Source: Desulfonauticus sp. 38_4375
GTDB taxonomy: Bacteria > Desulfobacterota > Desulfovibrionia > Desulfovibrionales > Desulfonatronovibrionaceae
Length of the DNA stretch: 64,000 nucleotides
NCBI GenBank assembly: GCA_001507915.1
Contig: LGER01000003.1
Coordinates: 1-64,000, forward strand
Direction: 5' to 3'
Shown here: piece after piece, positions 17,328 through 27,194 of the stretch
How the letters are laid out: the number at the start of each line of letters is the position of its first letter
Numbering within the stretch: the first letter of the stretch is position 1
Notes under the pieces: generated by a model
The model's database searches: none
Told to the model about the DNA's origin: nothing
What the model saw: only the letters and a program-made list of their open reading frames with translations
Translations under genes and position numbers: made by a program

Positions 17328-18554
17328 CTATTTTTTAACTTTTGGAGATGTCTTTTTCTTGCTTTTTAACCACAAGTTGAGGCGGTTTTCCATACCTTCT
17401 GTTTTGGGAAAGTAGAATTGTTTGTTTTTAAGTTCTTGGGGTAAATATTCTTGCTCTATATAAGAGCCTGGATAGGCGTGAGGATATTTATAACCATGAC
17501 CATAGCCCCATTGTTTTTGCAGCTTGGTGGAAGGATTGCGCAGGTGTAAAGGTACAGGCTTGGGGCCGTTTAGCCTTACTTCCTTTTGGGCGTTTAAATA
17601 GGCAGCATAAGTGGAGTTGGATTTGGGAGCAAGGGCTAGATAGACCACTGTTTCTGCCAGAGGGATAAATCCTTCAGGCATACCCACAAACTCAACTGCG
17701 TGTTGACAGGACACAGCCAGAGGCAGGGCCATGGGGTCAGCAAGTCCCACATCTTCTGAAGCAGAAAGGATAAGCCTGCGGCAAATAAATCTGGGGTCTT
17801 CTCCACCTTCTAGCAAGCAGGCTAAATAATAAAGGGCAGCATCAGGGTCACTTCCTCTGATGGATTTAATGAGGGCAGAGATAAGTTCGTAATGGGCATC
17901 TCCCTGTCTATCTCCGCGAATTACTATCTCTGGTAGGTGGGTTTTGAGATTTTCTGGCCTTAACTCTTCTTCTTCCAAATTGGAGATGTATTCCAGAAGA
18001 TTTAGAAGGGTCCTGGCATCGCCATTACTCAGGGAAACCAAAAGTTCTAAACTATCTGGAGAAATTTTTAGATTGAGATATTTAGTGCCTTTTTGGGCCA
18101 GGGTTAATAATTCTTCCAGGGTTAAACTGGCCAGTTTTAGTACATGCAGTCTGGAAAGTAGTTGTCTGGTTACGCTAAAGGAAGGATTTTCTGTAGTAGT
18201 TGCCAGAAGGGTTATTTCTCCCACTTCTAGGAGGGGCAGAAAAAAGTCCTGCTGGGCCTTGGAAAAACGATGGATTTCATCCAGAATCAGAACATCTATT
18301 CCTTCTATTTTTTTGCGCAAACCAGCTAAACCTATTTCTGGCGCACTAAGTCTGATATACTTTTTATTCCAGGCTTTGGCTAAAAGCAGAGCAAGCGTGG
18401 ATTTACCACAGCCAGGAGGACCAAAAAAGAGTAAACTTTGCGGCCTTTTACTTTTGATAAGCGCTCTTAATCGGCTTTTTAAATGGCTTTGTCCAATAAA
18501 CTCATCTAAGGAATTGGGTCTTAGCTTTTCCGCTAAGGGAATGGGAACGCTCAT
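17328..18554 (-). CDS. rarA: replication-associated recombination AAA+ ATPase RarA (MgsA)
   Basis: The 408-aa protein has SLDEFIGQSHL at the N-terminus, Walker A FFGPPGCGKSTLA, Walker B VLILDEIHRF and sensor-1 TTTENPSF. It also has the RarA-specific C-terminal domain (RGSDPDAALYYLACLLEGGEDPRFI and the KYPHAYPG motif). It acts at stalled replication forks. It directly abuts cimA and is the last gene of the pdxJ operon. Confidence 0.93.
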   Translation of the reverse strand: MSVPIPLAEKLRPNSLDEFIGQSHLKSRLRALIKSKRPQSLLFFGPPGCGKSTLALLLAKAWNKKYIRLSAPEIGLAGLRKKIEGIDVLILDEIHRFSKAQQDFFLPLLEVGEITLLATTTENPSFSVTRQLLSRLHVLKLASLTLEELLTLAQKGTKYLNLKISPDSLELLVSLSNGDARTLLNLLEYISNLEEEELRPENLKTHLPEIVIRGDRQGDAHYELISALIKSIRGSDPDAALYYLACLLEGGEDPRFICRRLILSASEDVGLADPMALPLAVSCQHAVEFVGMPEGFIPLAETVVYLALAPKSNSTYAAYLNAQKEVRLNGPKPVPLHLRNPSTKLQKQWGYGHGYKYPHAYPGSYIEQEYLPQELKNKQFYFPKTEGMENRLNLWLKSKKKTSPKVKK

Positions 18555-20177
18555 TTACATATCTTTAGTAACTTCTTGCAACGCTTTAGTTAGTTTTTCC
18601 TGATCTTCTTTAAATAACTTGTAATTTAAAGAATCTTCCAAAGCCTGCCTGCTGGCCTCAATAATATTATAGGAAACGCCCACGGTTACCCATCTTTGTT
18701 TGGCATCTCCAGATTCAATCAAGACCCTTACCCTGGAGGCAGTGCCTGATAGGTCCTTTTTAAAAGAGGAAAAGACTCTTACTTTAAAATCAATAAGGTG
18801 CATTTCTTTTAGACAGGGATAAAACTTTTCCAGAGCCTTGCGAAGGGCGTTGTCCAGGGCATTTACTGGTCCTTTTCCACTGGCAGCAGTATGCTCCAGC
18901 ATACCACCCACTCTGACCATAACTGTAGCTTCGGAAAGAGGGTCTTCGTCTTTGCGTTTGCTTTCTAAGACCCTATAATTTTCCAGGGAAAAATAGGTTC
19001 TGGTTCTACCCAAGACCCTGTTTAACAAAAGTTCAAAGGAGGCTTCAGCTGCTGTATATTCGTAGCCTTCACTTTCCAGGTGTTTTAGTTTGGCCAGAAG
19101 TTCCAGGACAAAGGGGTCATTTTTGTCCAGATAAAAGCCATATTGTTTGGCTTTAAATAAAATATTGGATTGTCCTGCTAAATCAGAAAGCAAGATACGC
19201 TGTTTATTACCCACACTTTCAGGTGGAATGTGTTCATAGGTTCTGGGGTTTTTGCGCACTGCACTTACGTGAATGCCGCCCTTGTGAGCAAAAGCAGATT
19301 TCCCCACAAAGGGTTGGCGGTGAAAGGAAGGTAAATTGGCCACTTCTGAGACAAAGAGAGATACAGAGGTTAAAAGACGCAAGTTTTCTGCCGGGATACA
19401 CTCATAACCCATTTTTAACTGCAAATTGGGGATAATGGAGCAGAGATTGGCATTGCCACAGCGCTCTCCATAGCCATTTATGGTTCCCTGTACTTGCTCT
19501 ATGCCAGCTTCTACAGCAATTAAAGAGTTGGCCACAGCAAGTTCTGAATCATTGTGCGTGTGGATTCCCAAGGTGGTTTGAGGAAAGCGTTTTTTTACTT
19601 CTTCCACAATGCCTTTGATTTCTAAAGGAGTGGTGCCACCATTGGTATCACAGAGGACTAAAACATCTGCCCCGCCTTCCAGGGCCTTTTGTAAACAAGC
19701 CAGGGCATAGTCCTTGTTTTCCTTAAAGCCATCAAAAAAGTGCTCTGCGTCAAAAAAGAGCTCTTCTACTTCTGGTTTTAATTTGGCCAAACTGCCGGCT
19801 ATAAGCTCTAAATTGTGCTCCAGAGTGGTTTTTAAGGCTTCCCTCACATGGATATCCCAGGTTTTGCCAAAGATGGTAATGACCTTTACCCTAGAGTTAA
19901 TCAGGCTAGCCAGATTTTCATCAGTATCTGGGGTTTTATTTACGCCATGGGTGCTGCCAAAGGCTGTGATTTTGGCTCTTTTAAAGTGATAGTTTTGTAT
20001 TTCCTGAAAAAAGCGCTGGTCTGTGGGATTGGAGGCAGGCCAGCCTCCTTCAATATAGTCTATTCCCAGTTCATCTAGCTTTTGGGCTACCCTTATTTTA
20101 TCTTCTAGGGAAAAGTGGACATCTTCGGCCTGGGTACCATCTCGTAAGGTAGTGTCATATATTTTTATTTTTTTCAT
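18555..20177 (-). CDS. cimA: citramalate synthase
   Basis: The 540-aa protein has the alpha-isopropylmalate synthase family signature (YDTTLRDGTQAEDVHFS), LGIHTHNDSELAVANSL, the HKGGIHVSA motif and a C-terminal LeuA-type regulatory domain (HLIDFKVRV). This long form with EGGWPASNPTDQRFF is the CimA subgroup. It condenses pyruvate and acetyl-CoA to (R)-citramalate, giving threonine-independent isoleucine synthesis. It lies 5 nt after lysC. Confidence 0.9.
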   Translation of the reverse strand: MKKIKIYDTTLRDGTQAEDVHFSLEDKIRVAQKLDELGIDYIEGGWPASNPTDQRFFQEIQNYHFKRAKITAFGSTHGVNKTPDTDENLASLINSRVKVITIFGKTWDIHVREALKTTLEHNLELIAGSLAKLKPEVEELFFDAEHFFDGFKENKDYALACLQKALEGGADVLVLCDTNGGTTPLEIKGIVEEVKKRFPQTTLGIHTHNDSELAVANSLIAVEAGIEQVQGTINGYGERCGNANLCSIIPNLQLKMGYECIPAENLRLLTSVSLFVSEVANLPSFHRQPFVGKSAFAHKGGIHVSAVRKNPRTYEHIPPESVGNKQRILLSDLAGQSNILFKAKQYGFYLDKNDPFVLELLAKLKHLESEGYEYTAAEASFELLLNRVLGRTRTYFSLENYRVLESKRKDEDPLSEATVMVRVGGMLEHTAASGKGPVNALDNALRKALEKFYPCLKEMHLIDFKVRVFSSFKKDLSGTASRVRVLIESGDAKQRWVTVGVSYNIIEASRQALEDSLNYKLFKEDQEKLTKALQEVTKDM

Positions 20178-20182
20178 AGCTC

Positions 20183-21415
20183 TTAACAGGTTTTTTCTGG
20201 TTCTTTGTCTAAACCAAAGGCTTCATGTAAGGTCCTTACTGCCAGTTCTGTGTATTTTTCTTCAATAAGGCAGCTAATTTTAATTTCTGAAGTACTAATG
20301 ATGAGAATATTTATGTTTTCATTTTTTAGGGCAGAAAAGGCAATGGCAGCTACTCCAGAGTGATTGCGCATGCCAACGCCAATTACTGAGACCTTGGAAA
20401 CATTTCTATCAGTGAGTACTTCTTTGGCTCCAATTTCTCCTTTGATTTTGGAGATAATTTCCACTGTCTTGTCTATATCTCCCTTTGGTACAGTAAAGGT
20501 CATGTCTGTGCGACCTTCTCTACTGGGGTTTTGGACAATCATATCCACTACAATACCGGCAGCAGCAATAGGTTCAAAGATTTTGGCTGCAATGCCTGGC
20601 TCATCATATACATCCACTAAAGTAACTCTGGCCTGGTCCTTGTCATAGGCAATGCCTGAAACCATAGCAGCTTCCATACTTTCATCCTCCTGAGTTACCA
20701 ATGTCCCAGGTCCATCAGTAAAAGTGGAACGCACATACACTGGGACATTGTATTTTTTGGCAAATTCTACAGATCTTATTTGTAAAACCTTGGCTCCCAT
20801 ACTGGCCATTTCCAGCATTTCTTCATAGGCAATGCGTTCAATGCGTCTGGCCGAAGGGCAGATATTGGGGTCAGTGGTATATACTCCATCCACATCAGTA
20901 TAAATCTCACAGAGGTCTGCTTTTAGGGCAGCAGCTAAAGCCACTGCACTGGTATCAGAACCTCCTCTTCCTAAAGTGGTAATCCTGCCTTCACAATCAC
21001 AACCTTGAAAGCCAGCTACAACCAGTACATCATAGTTTTTGAAATAGGAGCGAAGTCGGTCTTCATCTATATCTAAAATCCTGGCTCTTCCAAATTCTTT
21101 GTCCGTACGAATGGGGATTTGGTACCCCAAAAGAGACCTGGCCTTGATTCCTGCATCTTTTAGAAGCATGCTAAATAGGGCCACAGAGGTTTGCTCTCCT
21201 GTAGCCATAAGTACATCCATCTCTGCTGGGTCAGGTCTGGAAGACCAGGTTTTAGCTAACTCAATTAAACGATTGGTTTCTCCAGCCATGGCCGAGAGTA
21301 CAACTGCCACTTTACTTCCTTGATTGAGGGCTCTTAAAACCTTTTCCTTTACCCTTTGCATACACTCAAGGTTGGCAACAGAAGTACCTCCAAACTTCTG
21401 AACAATAATTTTCAT
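20183..21415 (-). CDS. lysC: aspartate kinase
   Basis: The 410-aa protein has the catalytic domain with KFGGTSV at the N-terminus, LGRGGSDTSAVALA and the EIYTDVDGVYTTDP loop. Two C-terminal ACT domains (from about residue 265) carry feedback regulation by lysine and/or threonine. It phosphorylates aspartate at the head of the Lys/Thr/Met pathway. It sits between tsaE and cimA with gaps of 3 and 5 nt, so amino-acid synthesis genes are co-transcribed with a tRNA-modification gene. Confidence 0.95.
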   Translation of the reverse strand: MKIIVQKFGGTSVANLECMQRVKEKVLRALNQGSKVAVVLSAMAGETNRLIELAKTWSSRPDPAEMDVLMATGEQTSVALFSMLLKDAGIKARSLLGYQIPIRTDKEFGRARILDIDEDRLRSYFKNYDVLVVAGFQGCDCEGRITTLGRGGSDTSAVALAAALKADLCEIYTDVDGVYTTDPNICPSARRIERIAYEEMLEMASMGAKVLQIRSVEFAKKYNVPVYVRSTFTDGPGTLVTQEDESMEAAMVSGIAYDKDQARVTLVDVYDEPGIAAKIFEPIAAAGIVVDMIVQNPSREGRTDMTFTVPKGDIDKTVEIISKIKGEIGAKEVLTDRNVSKVSVIGVGMRNHSGVAAIAFSALKNENINILIISTSEIKISCLIEEKYTELAVRTLHEAFGLDKEPEKTC

Positions 21416-21418
21416 TTT

Positions 21419-21904
21419 TCACTTCACCTCTTTCCCTGAAATTAGCTTTTTAAAAGAAGACAAGATATTAGTCATACTTCCTTTGGCTGTAAACTCCAAA
21501 ATGCGCTCTTTTTCTTGCAAGTGAAAACTTATCTTGAGCCAGTCTGCAAAATTTAAATAAGCAGGAAGGTGTTCGCTCCATTCTACCAAACGAATAAACT
21601 TAGAAGAAAGTAAAACCTCCTCTAAATCAGTATCCAGTTCTTCCCCTTGCAGTCTATAAAGGTCAAAATGGGCAATCTCTGGTTGGGTAGGGTAAATATT
21701 GAGCAGATTAAAACTCGGGCTACTTACTTCTGCCTGTTTACCCTGGGGAAAGGCGTGTACAAAAAAGCGAATAAAGGTGGTTTTCCCTGCACCTAAATTG
21801 CCTTCAAAGAGAATAAGAGGTTTTTGTTGTTGTTCTAAAAGAAGATTTGCTAAAGTGATAGCTAAATTTTGAGTTTCCTCTAGTTCTCTAACTACTACTT
21901 TCAT
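21419..21904 (-). CDS. tsaE: tRNA threonylcarbamoyladenosine biosynthesis ATPase TsaE
   Basis: The 161-aa protein has Walker A FEGNLGAGKTTFIRFF, SSPSFNLLNIY and HFDLYRL, the TsaE (YjeE) hallmarks. It works with TsaB and TsaD to make t6A37 in ANN-decoding tRNAs. It overlaps the CBS gene upstream by 17 nt and lies 3 nt before lysC. Confidence 0.93.
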   Translation of the reverse strand: MKVVVRELEETQNLAITLANLLLEQQQKPLILFEGNLGAGKTTFIRFFVHAFPQGKQAEVSSPSFNLLNIYPTQPEIAHFDLYRLQGEELDTDLEEVLLSSKFIRLVEWSEHLPAYLNFADWLKISFHLQEKERILEFTAKGSMTNILSSFKKLISGKEVK

Positions 21905-22352
21905 TTACCAGGGCCTTTAAAATGTCTGCTTTGCCAATGATACCTATGAGTTTTTGTTCTTCATCTACCACAGGTAAGGTGTGATATTTTTTCTCAGCCA
22001 TAATCTGTGCGATTTCTTCCAGGGTATGCTCTGGTGATAGGCAAAGAGGATTGGGAGTCATGGCCTCTTTTACTCTAACTGCACTCATTTTTTTTATTTC
22101 TTCTTCCAGTTTGTTTAAGGAAGATAGAGGCAGGAAACCATCTAACAGGGTAAAAAAAGAAGGCAGGTCCACTTTTTTTTGGGTCAGAATAAGGTCGCTT
22201 TGGGTAATAATTCCTATTACTTTATTTTCCTTATTCACTACTGGAAGGCCATTTATTTGATTGCCTAGCATTAGTTTGGCTGCCTGAATAATGGTTTCTT
22301 GGGGTTCAATGGTGATTACCTTGGTCTGCATGATGTCTTTAGCTTTTAGCAT
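21888..22352 (-). CDS. CBS-domain pair protein
   Basis: The 154-aa protein consists of two CBS motifs (residues ~1-65 and ~90-150): AKDIMQTKVITIEPQETI, LPVVNKENKVIGIITQSDL, VKEAMTPNPLCLSPEHTL and LPVVDEEQKLIGIIGKADIL. Stand-alone CBS pairs bind adenine nucleotides and act as energy or ligand sensors; the target here is unknown. It overlaps the NnrD/E gene by 14 nt and tsaE by 17 nt. Confidence 0.85.
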   Translation of the reverse strand: MLKAKDIMQTKVITIEPQETIIQAAKLMLGNQINGLPVVNKENKVIGIITQSDLILTQKKVDLPSFFTLLDGFLPLSSLNKLEEEIKKMSAVRVKEAMTPNPLCLSPEHTLEEIAQIMAEKKYHTLPVVDEEQKLIGIIGKADILKALVNESSS

Positions 22353-23898
22353 GCTTGTATTCTCCTATAACTAAAGGTAAATGATGGGCAATTTCTTGAG
22401 CCAGGTTTCCACGATAAGGATAAATTTGAGCCAGTTTTTCGCCTGTAAGTCCATGAACAAAAACCCCCAAACAAGAGGCTTCCACTAAGGAATAGTTTTG
22501 AGCTAAAAGGCCACCTATAATACCGGCTAAAATATCTCCTGAACCTCCCAGCGCCAGATTGGGTGTGGCAAAGGGAGAGATATAAAGGGGACGATTGGGA
22601 TGAGCTATGATAGTGGCTGCTCCTTTTAAAATCAGGCTTACCTGGTATTTATTCACAAATTGGCTGGCAAACTGGGCTCTGGCCTGGTTTATTTCTTCTG
22701 CTGTAGTGTTAAAAAAACGAGCCATTTCTCCGGGGTGAGGAGTAAATAAGATTTTATCCTTTTGTTTACTTAAGTTTATTAAGGAAGGGTCTGTGGCAAA
22801 AAAGTAGAGGGAGTCAGCATCAAAAACAGTTGGCGGATGTTCTAGTTGCAAGTATTTTTTTAGCAATTCTAAGGTCCTGGAATCTCTACCCATGCCCGGA
22901 CCAAAAACTACAGCTTTAAAGCGAGAAAGGTGTTTTTCCAGAAGCTCAAAATCCTTGGAGGTTAAAAACTCTTCTTCACCTTGCAAGGGTAAGAGCATTA
23001 TTTCAGGGAAAATTCCTTTTACCTGAGAAGCCAGTGGTTTGGGACAGGCTATTGTGACCAATCCTGCTCCTATGCGCAGGGCTCCAAGGGCAGCTAATTG
23101 GGGCGCACCAGTAAGTCCTGTGGAACCTCCTACAACCAAGACATGTCCAGCTTGACCTTTGTGTAAGGTAGCAGGAGGAGGAGAAATGAGGTCTAAAATT
23201 TTGGAGGTAAGGGCATAGTGGGTACAGGGATTTTCCTGTTTTATTTTTTTAGGAATACCAATTTTTCCCACCTTTAACTGCCCAATATAGGGCTTGGCTG
23301 GAGGTAAAAACAGTCCCAGTTTGGCCTCTTCAAAGGTAATGGTTACATCTGCGACCACTGCAATGGGAGAGGGCCTTCCGGTTTCACCATCCAGGCCTGA
23401 GGGAATATCCAGGGCAAGCACAAAGGCCTGTTTGCCCAGTTTGTTTATCTTTTTTATCCAGGAAATATACTCTTTGCGCAGAGTTCCTTTAAAACCAGTA
23501 CCCAAAAGGCCATCCACCACAATGTCCACCTGAGGTAGAAAGTCCATATTGTACTCAGGTAGATGCATAAGGGGAATATCCATTTTTTTAGCCAGGTTGA
23601 GGTAATAGCCAGCAGTGGTATTGAGGTATTCCTTTTGCCATTTGGAGTGCAGGACCATTACTTTTACTTCCTGATTGGCTAAGTGCCTGGCCAGAGAAAA
23701 GGCATCTCCACCATTATTCCCTGAGCCAGCAAAGATAAGGGCGCTTTTGCCTTTTAAAGAAGAAAACCTTTCTTTTAATACATAAAGAGCTTCCCGGCTG
23801 GCATTTTCCATAAGTACCTCTGGAAGCAAGCCGAATTTTTCAATGGTAAGCTCGTCCCACCTAGCCATTTCCTGTGGCGTTGGTAAAGGTTGAAACAT
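22339..23898 (-). CDS. nnr: bifunctional NAD(P)HX epimerase/dehydratase
   Basis: The 519-aa protein fuses an N-terminal YjeF epimerase domain (residues ~1-215; FAGSGNNGGDAFSLARHL and DIPSGLDGETG) to a C-terminal ADP/ATP-dependent dehydratase (~225-510; GGSTGLTGAPQLAALGALR, FTPHPGEMARF and GGSGDILAGI). It repairs hydrated NADH and NADPH. This fusion is the common bacterial form. It starts 18 nt after acpS. Confidence 0.93.
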   Translation of the reverse strand: MFQPLPTPQEMARWDELTIEKFGLLPEVLMENASREALYVLKERFSSLKGKSALIFAGSGNNGGDAFSLARHLANQEVKVMVLHSKWQKEYLNTTAGYYLNLAKKMDIPLMHLPEYNMDFLPQVDIVVDGLLGTGFKGTLRKEYISWIKKINKLGKQAFVLALDIPSGLDGETGRPSPIAVVADVTITFEEAKLGLFLPPAKPYIGQLKVGKIGIPKKIKQENPCTHYALTSKILDLISPPPATLHKGQAGHVLVVGGSTGLTGAPQLAALGALRIGAGLVTIACPKPLASQVKGIFPEIMLLPLQGEEEFLTSKDFELLEKHLSRFKAVVFGPGMGRDSRTLELLKKYLQLEHPPTVFDADSLYFFATDPSLINLSKQKDKILFTPHPGEMARFFNTTAEEINQARAQFASQFVNKYQVSLILKGAATIIAHPNRPLYISPFATPNLALGGSGDILAGIIGGLLAQNYSLVEASCLGVFVHGLTGEKLAQIYPYRGNLAQEIAHHLPLVIGEYKHAKS

Positions 23899-23916
23899 TT
23901 TTCTCCCCTTTTTAGT

Positions 23917-24294
23917 TTATCCTTCTAAGATGACCACTGCTCCTGCTACTAAAGTGTTATGCGTAAGAGATAGCCAGCTGTGTTTGGCTCCTAATTTTTG
24001 AAACCAGATTTTAGCTTCACCCGAAAGAGAGAGATAGGGTTTTCCTTGCGGAGTGTTTAGAGTCTCAATGTCTTTAAAGTTTATGCCTTGAGTAAAACCA
24101 GTGCCCAGAGCCTTTACAGTGGCTTCTTTTACGGCAAAACGAGAAGCTAAAAACTCAATTTTATTTTTTTTTTCCTGAAAATGAGCAAGCTCTTTGGTGC
24201 CTAATATTTTCTGGGCAAATCTATTTCCATAGCGCTGGTAAATTTTTTTTATTCTTTCCAGCTCTACTAAGTCCAGACCTACCCCTAAAACCAT
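23917..24294 (-). CDS. acpS: holo-[acyl-carrier-protein] synthase
   Basis: The 125-aa protein matches AcpS: GVGLDLVELERIKK with the metal-binding Asp at the N-terminus, and FLASRFAVKEATVKALGTGF with the catalytic Glu. It transfers 4'-phosphopantetheine from CoA to ACP. It lies 3 nt after pdxJ, the widely conserved pdxJ-acpS pair. Confidence 0.93.
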   Translation of the reverse strand: MVLGVGLDLVELERIKKIYQRYGNRFAQKILGTKELAHFQEKKNKIEFLASRFAVKEATVKALGTGFTQGINFKDIETLNTPQGKPYLSLSGEAKIWFQKLGAKHSWLSLTHNTLVAGAVVILEG

Positions 24295-24297
24295 AAC

Positions 24298-25023
24298 TTA
24301 ATCTACAAAGGTGTTTATGATATTAACCATTTGCTCTACAGCTTTACTTATGCCCACATAAATAGCTCTGGAGATAATGCTGTGTCCAATAGAGTATTCT
24401 TTAATGCCAGGTACTTTAGCAAAGGCCCAAATGTTTTGATAATCCAAACCATGCCCCAGATTTACCTGTAAACCTATTTTTTGAGCATATTCAATGGCTT
24501 TTAAAATTTTTTTTAGTTCCTGTTCTTTTTCCTGTTCATTTTTAGCATCTGCATAATGGCCAGTATGAACTTCAATAAATTCTGCACCGATTTCCTGGGC
24601 TGCTTTAATTTGTTCTAAATCAGCATCTATAAATAAGCTAGTCAAAATCTTTTTTTCTTTAAAGGGAGCGATAAATTCCCTTAACTCCTGTTCTCTGCCT
24701 TTGCAAATAAGCCCACCTTCAGTGGTTAATTCCTGTCTTTTTTCTGGAACCAGGCAAATCATATGTGGCTTTACCTGCAAAGCTATTTTTTGCATTTCAG
24801 CCGTAGCAGCCATTTCCAGGTGCAAATTGGCCTTTAAATGGGTTTTTAAATTAAATACATCTTTATCCTGAATATGTCTTCGGTCTTCTCTTAGGTGAAC
24901 GATAATCCCCCTGGCTCCTGCCAGGATAGCTAATTGAGCAGCAGTTAAAGGATCTGGCTCTAAACCCAGGCGAGCTTGTCTTACTGTAGCTACATGATCT
25001 ACATTTACGCATAATTTGGGCAT
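24298..25023 (-). CDS. pdxJ: pyridoxine 5'-phosphate synthase
   Basis: The protein has the PdxJ N-terminus [20 protein letters not shown], then [24 protein letters not shown] and [10 protein letters not shown]. It condenses 1-deoxyxylulose-5-phosphate with aminoacetone phosphate. I place the start at 25023 (241 aa), preceded by GGGAG; the frame is open to 25092 but those 23 codons are Lys/Asn-rich and absent from the family. It heads an eight-gene operon running to rarA. Confidence 0.93.
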   Translation of the reverse strand: MPKLCVNVDHVATVRQARLGLEPDPLTAAQLAILAGARGIIVHLREDRRHIQDKDVFNLKTHLKANLHLEMAATAEMQKIALQVKPHMICLVPEKRQELTTEGGLICKGREQELREFIAPFKEKKILTSLFIDADLEQIKAAQEIGAEFIEVHTGHYADAKNEQEKEQELKKILKAIEYAQKIGLQVNLGHGLDYQNIWAFAKVPGIKEYSIGHSIISRAIYVGISKAVEQMVNIINTFVD

Positions 25024-25135
25024 AAAGAAAAAACTCCCATTTTTTTTATTTTTAGAGTAATTTTTTCTATCCTCAATTGACATCAAGGTCAAGAAAGGAG
25101 ATAATGCCTTTCAAAGTAAGAATGGAGTTACTTAT

Positions 25136-25957
25136 ATGTCTTATTTAGAAAAACCAATAAAGGATATTGATGCTCAGGAATTAAAAAAAATTCAGGCTGA
25201 GGAAAAAGAAGATAGTTATGTGTTAGTGGATGTAAGACAGCCAGAGGAATATACAGAAAAACACCTTCCAGGAGCCTTGCTTGCCCCTTTGCCAGATCTG
25301 GAGAGTAAATTATTTAGTTTTGATGCCAGAAAAAATTATATTTTTTATTGTCGTAGTGGCAATCGTTCCCGGGCAGCTGCTAGATTGGCCAGAGACAGTG
25401 GAATGTTTGAAAAGGAAATTTATAACTTAAAAGGTGGGATTCTGGCCTATGAAGGAGAAACTCTTTCCAATTGGCCCAATTTTAGAGTTTTTGCCCATTT
25501 AAATAAGCTGGAAGAAGTGGTAAAACAGGCCATTGAACTGGAAAAAGGAGCCTATCTTTTTTACAAGCGGATAAATGAAGAATTTGCCCATGTTATAGGC
25601 AGGGAGTTTGCCAGCTTTGAAGAATTGGAAAAAAAACATGCCCATGTGATTTATAAGTGGGCAAAGGGAAAGCAAGTTTCCTTAGAAGGTTTTGAACTTT
25701 TATTTGAAAGGGCTTCAGGAGAAATTTTAGAAGGTGGAAAAAGTTTAGAAGACTGGTTAGAGGAAGTAAAAAAACAGGTGGATAGAAATTATTTATTAGA
25801 AGTAGCTCTGCAGATTGAAATAATGGCTTATGATTTGTATAAAAATCTGGTTTTTCAAAGTTTTGAAGAAGACATTAAAAGTTTGTTTTTAATTTTAGCT
25901 GAGCAGGAAAAAGTACACATGCGAGTAATTGCCCAAAAATTTTCCAAAGAAATCTAA
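25136..25957 (+). CDS. rhodanese-ferritin-like (rubrerythrin-type) fusion protein
   Basis: The 273-aa protein has an N-terminal rhodanese domain (residues ~10-110) with active-site loop CRSGNRSR and Cys72. A C-terminal ferritin-like four-helix domain (~120-270) carries two metal-ligand sets: an E-K-G-A-Y-L-F helix with EKKHAH, and Q-I-E-I-M-A-Y-D-L-Y with EQEKVH. The pairing suggests sulfur transfer linked to a diiron site, perhaps in oxidative or sulfur stress defence; this is inference. The stop overlaps the ATG of the binding-protein gene by one base (TAATG). Confidence 0.8.
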   Translation: MSYLEKPIKDIDAQELKKIQAEEKEDSYVLVDVRQPEEYTEKHLPGALLAPLPDLESKLFSFDARKNYIFYCRSGNRSRAAARLARDSGMFEKEIYNLKGGILAYEGETLSNWPNFRVFAHLNKLEEVVKQAIELEKGAYLFYKRINEEFAHVIGREFASFEELEKKHAHVIYKWAKGKQVSLEGFELLFERASGEILEGGKSLEDWLEEVKKQVDRNYLLEVALQIEIMAYDLYKNLVFQSFEEDIKSLFLILAEQEKVHMRVIAQKFSKEI

Positions 25958-27192
25958 TGATGTTAAAAAGGATACTTTTTCTCTTTATATTTTTAGGTTT
26001 AACTTTACCTTCCTGGGCTGCTTCTCAGAAAGATACCATTTACTTAGGAATGTCAGCTGCTTTTACTGGACCCAATGCAGTGTTGGGAATAGAACTTTAC
26101 CGTGGTTCCTTTGCTTATCTGGAAAAGATAAATCAAGAACAAAAGGGACTTTATGGTAAAAAGATAAAAATCTTAACCTATGACGATAAGTACGAGCCCG
26201 AACTTACCCTGCAAAATACCTTTGAATTGGTGGACGAGAAAAAAATTATCTGGCTTTTTGATTATGTGGGCACTCCTACAGTAAATAGGATTCTTCCCTA
26301 TTTAAGCATTGATAACCAGCATGGAGCTTTTTTATTTTTTCCTTTAACTGGAGGGCTTAGCCTAAGAAAAGATCCCTATAAAAGGTATGTACTCAATCTT
26401 AGGCCTTCTTATACGAGGGAAATACAGGCTTTGTTAACCAGGTTTTTGGAGATAGGGAAAAGACGCATAGGTATTTTTTATCAATTAGATGCCTTTGGTA
26501 GAAGTGGCTGGCAAAGTGCAAGGGATTTTTTAAAACAAAAAGGGTTAGAAATAGTTGCTGATGCCAGCTATATACGAGGCTGTGGATTAAAAGATAGTTA
26601 TAGGCAACAGGTGGAGGTTTTTAAAAAAAATAAAGTAGATGTTATTCTCTCTATAGCCAGCACAAGTGCAGCTACTGGCTTTATTCGGGATTTAAGAGAT
26701 GCTCAAATAAAAGTTCCTGTGGCCAACTTATCTTTTGTAGATGCTCAGGCAATGTTTTTAAATTTAAGCAAGCTGGAAAACGAAAATAATCGTTCCTATT
26801 CCTTTGGGCTTGTAAATAGTGTAGTGGTTCCTTTTTTTGAATTGAAACATTATAAAATATATGAAGAATATCTGGCTACTCTTCTTAAATATAAAGCTGA
26901 TATAAAAAAATATGCCCCTGCAGACTACAATCATCCCTTTTATGGACCTATTTCCTTTGAGGGTTTTTTAAATGCTAAGTTGATAGTGGAAATTTTAAAA
27001 AGATTGGGTCCTTCTCTGGATAGAAGTAAACTGGAAGAAGTTATTTATAATCCTAAGGGCTTTGAAATTGGCCTTGAAGATCCAGTAGTTTTTACTAGAG
27101 ATAACCAGGGAGCTTTGAAAGAGGTTTACTTTGCTACCATAAAAGATGGCATGCTTCATCCTTTAAAAGACTTCAGGACATTATTTTATTAG
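25957..27192 (+). CDS. periplasmic ligand-binding protein, LivK/branched-chain type
   Basis: The 411-aa protein has a cleavable signal peptide ending at SWAAS (about residue 23). A type I periplasmic-binding fold follows: YLGMSAAFTGPNAVLGIELYRGSFAYLEKIN, YDDKYEPELTLQNTFELVDEKK, and ALLTRFLEIGKRRIGIFYQLDAFGRSG. There is no lipobox and no transporter permease gene beside it. A hybrid histidine kinase starts 2 nt downstream, so this protein probably serves as its ligand-sensing subunit rather than a transporter component. The ligand is unknown. Confidence 0.82.
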   Translation: MMLKRILFLFIFLGLTLPSWAASQKDTIYLGMSAAFTGPNAVLGIELYRGSFAYLEKINQEQKGLYGKKIKILTYDDKYEPELTLQNTFELVDEKKIIWLFDYVGTPTVNRILPYLSIDNQHGAFLFFPLTGGLSLRKDPYKRYVLNLRPSYTREIQALLTRFLEIGKRRIGIFYQLDAFGRSGWQSARDFLKQKGLEIVADASYIRGCGLKDSYRQQVEVFKKNKVDVILSIASTSAATGFIRDLRDAQIKVPVANLSFVDAQAMFLNLSKLENENNRSYSFGLVNSVVVPFFELKHYKIYEEYLATLLKYKADIKKYAPADYNHPFYGPISFEGFLNAKLIVEILKRLGPSLDRSKLEEVIYNPKGFEIGLEDPVVFTRDNQGALKEVYFATIKDGMLHPLKDFRTLFY

Positions 27193-27194
27193 AT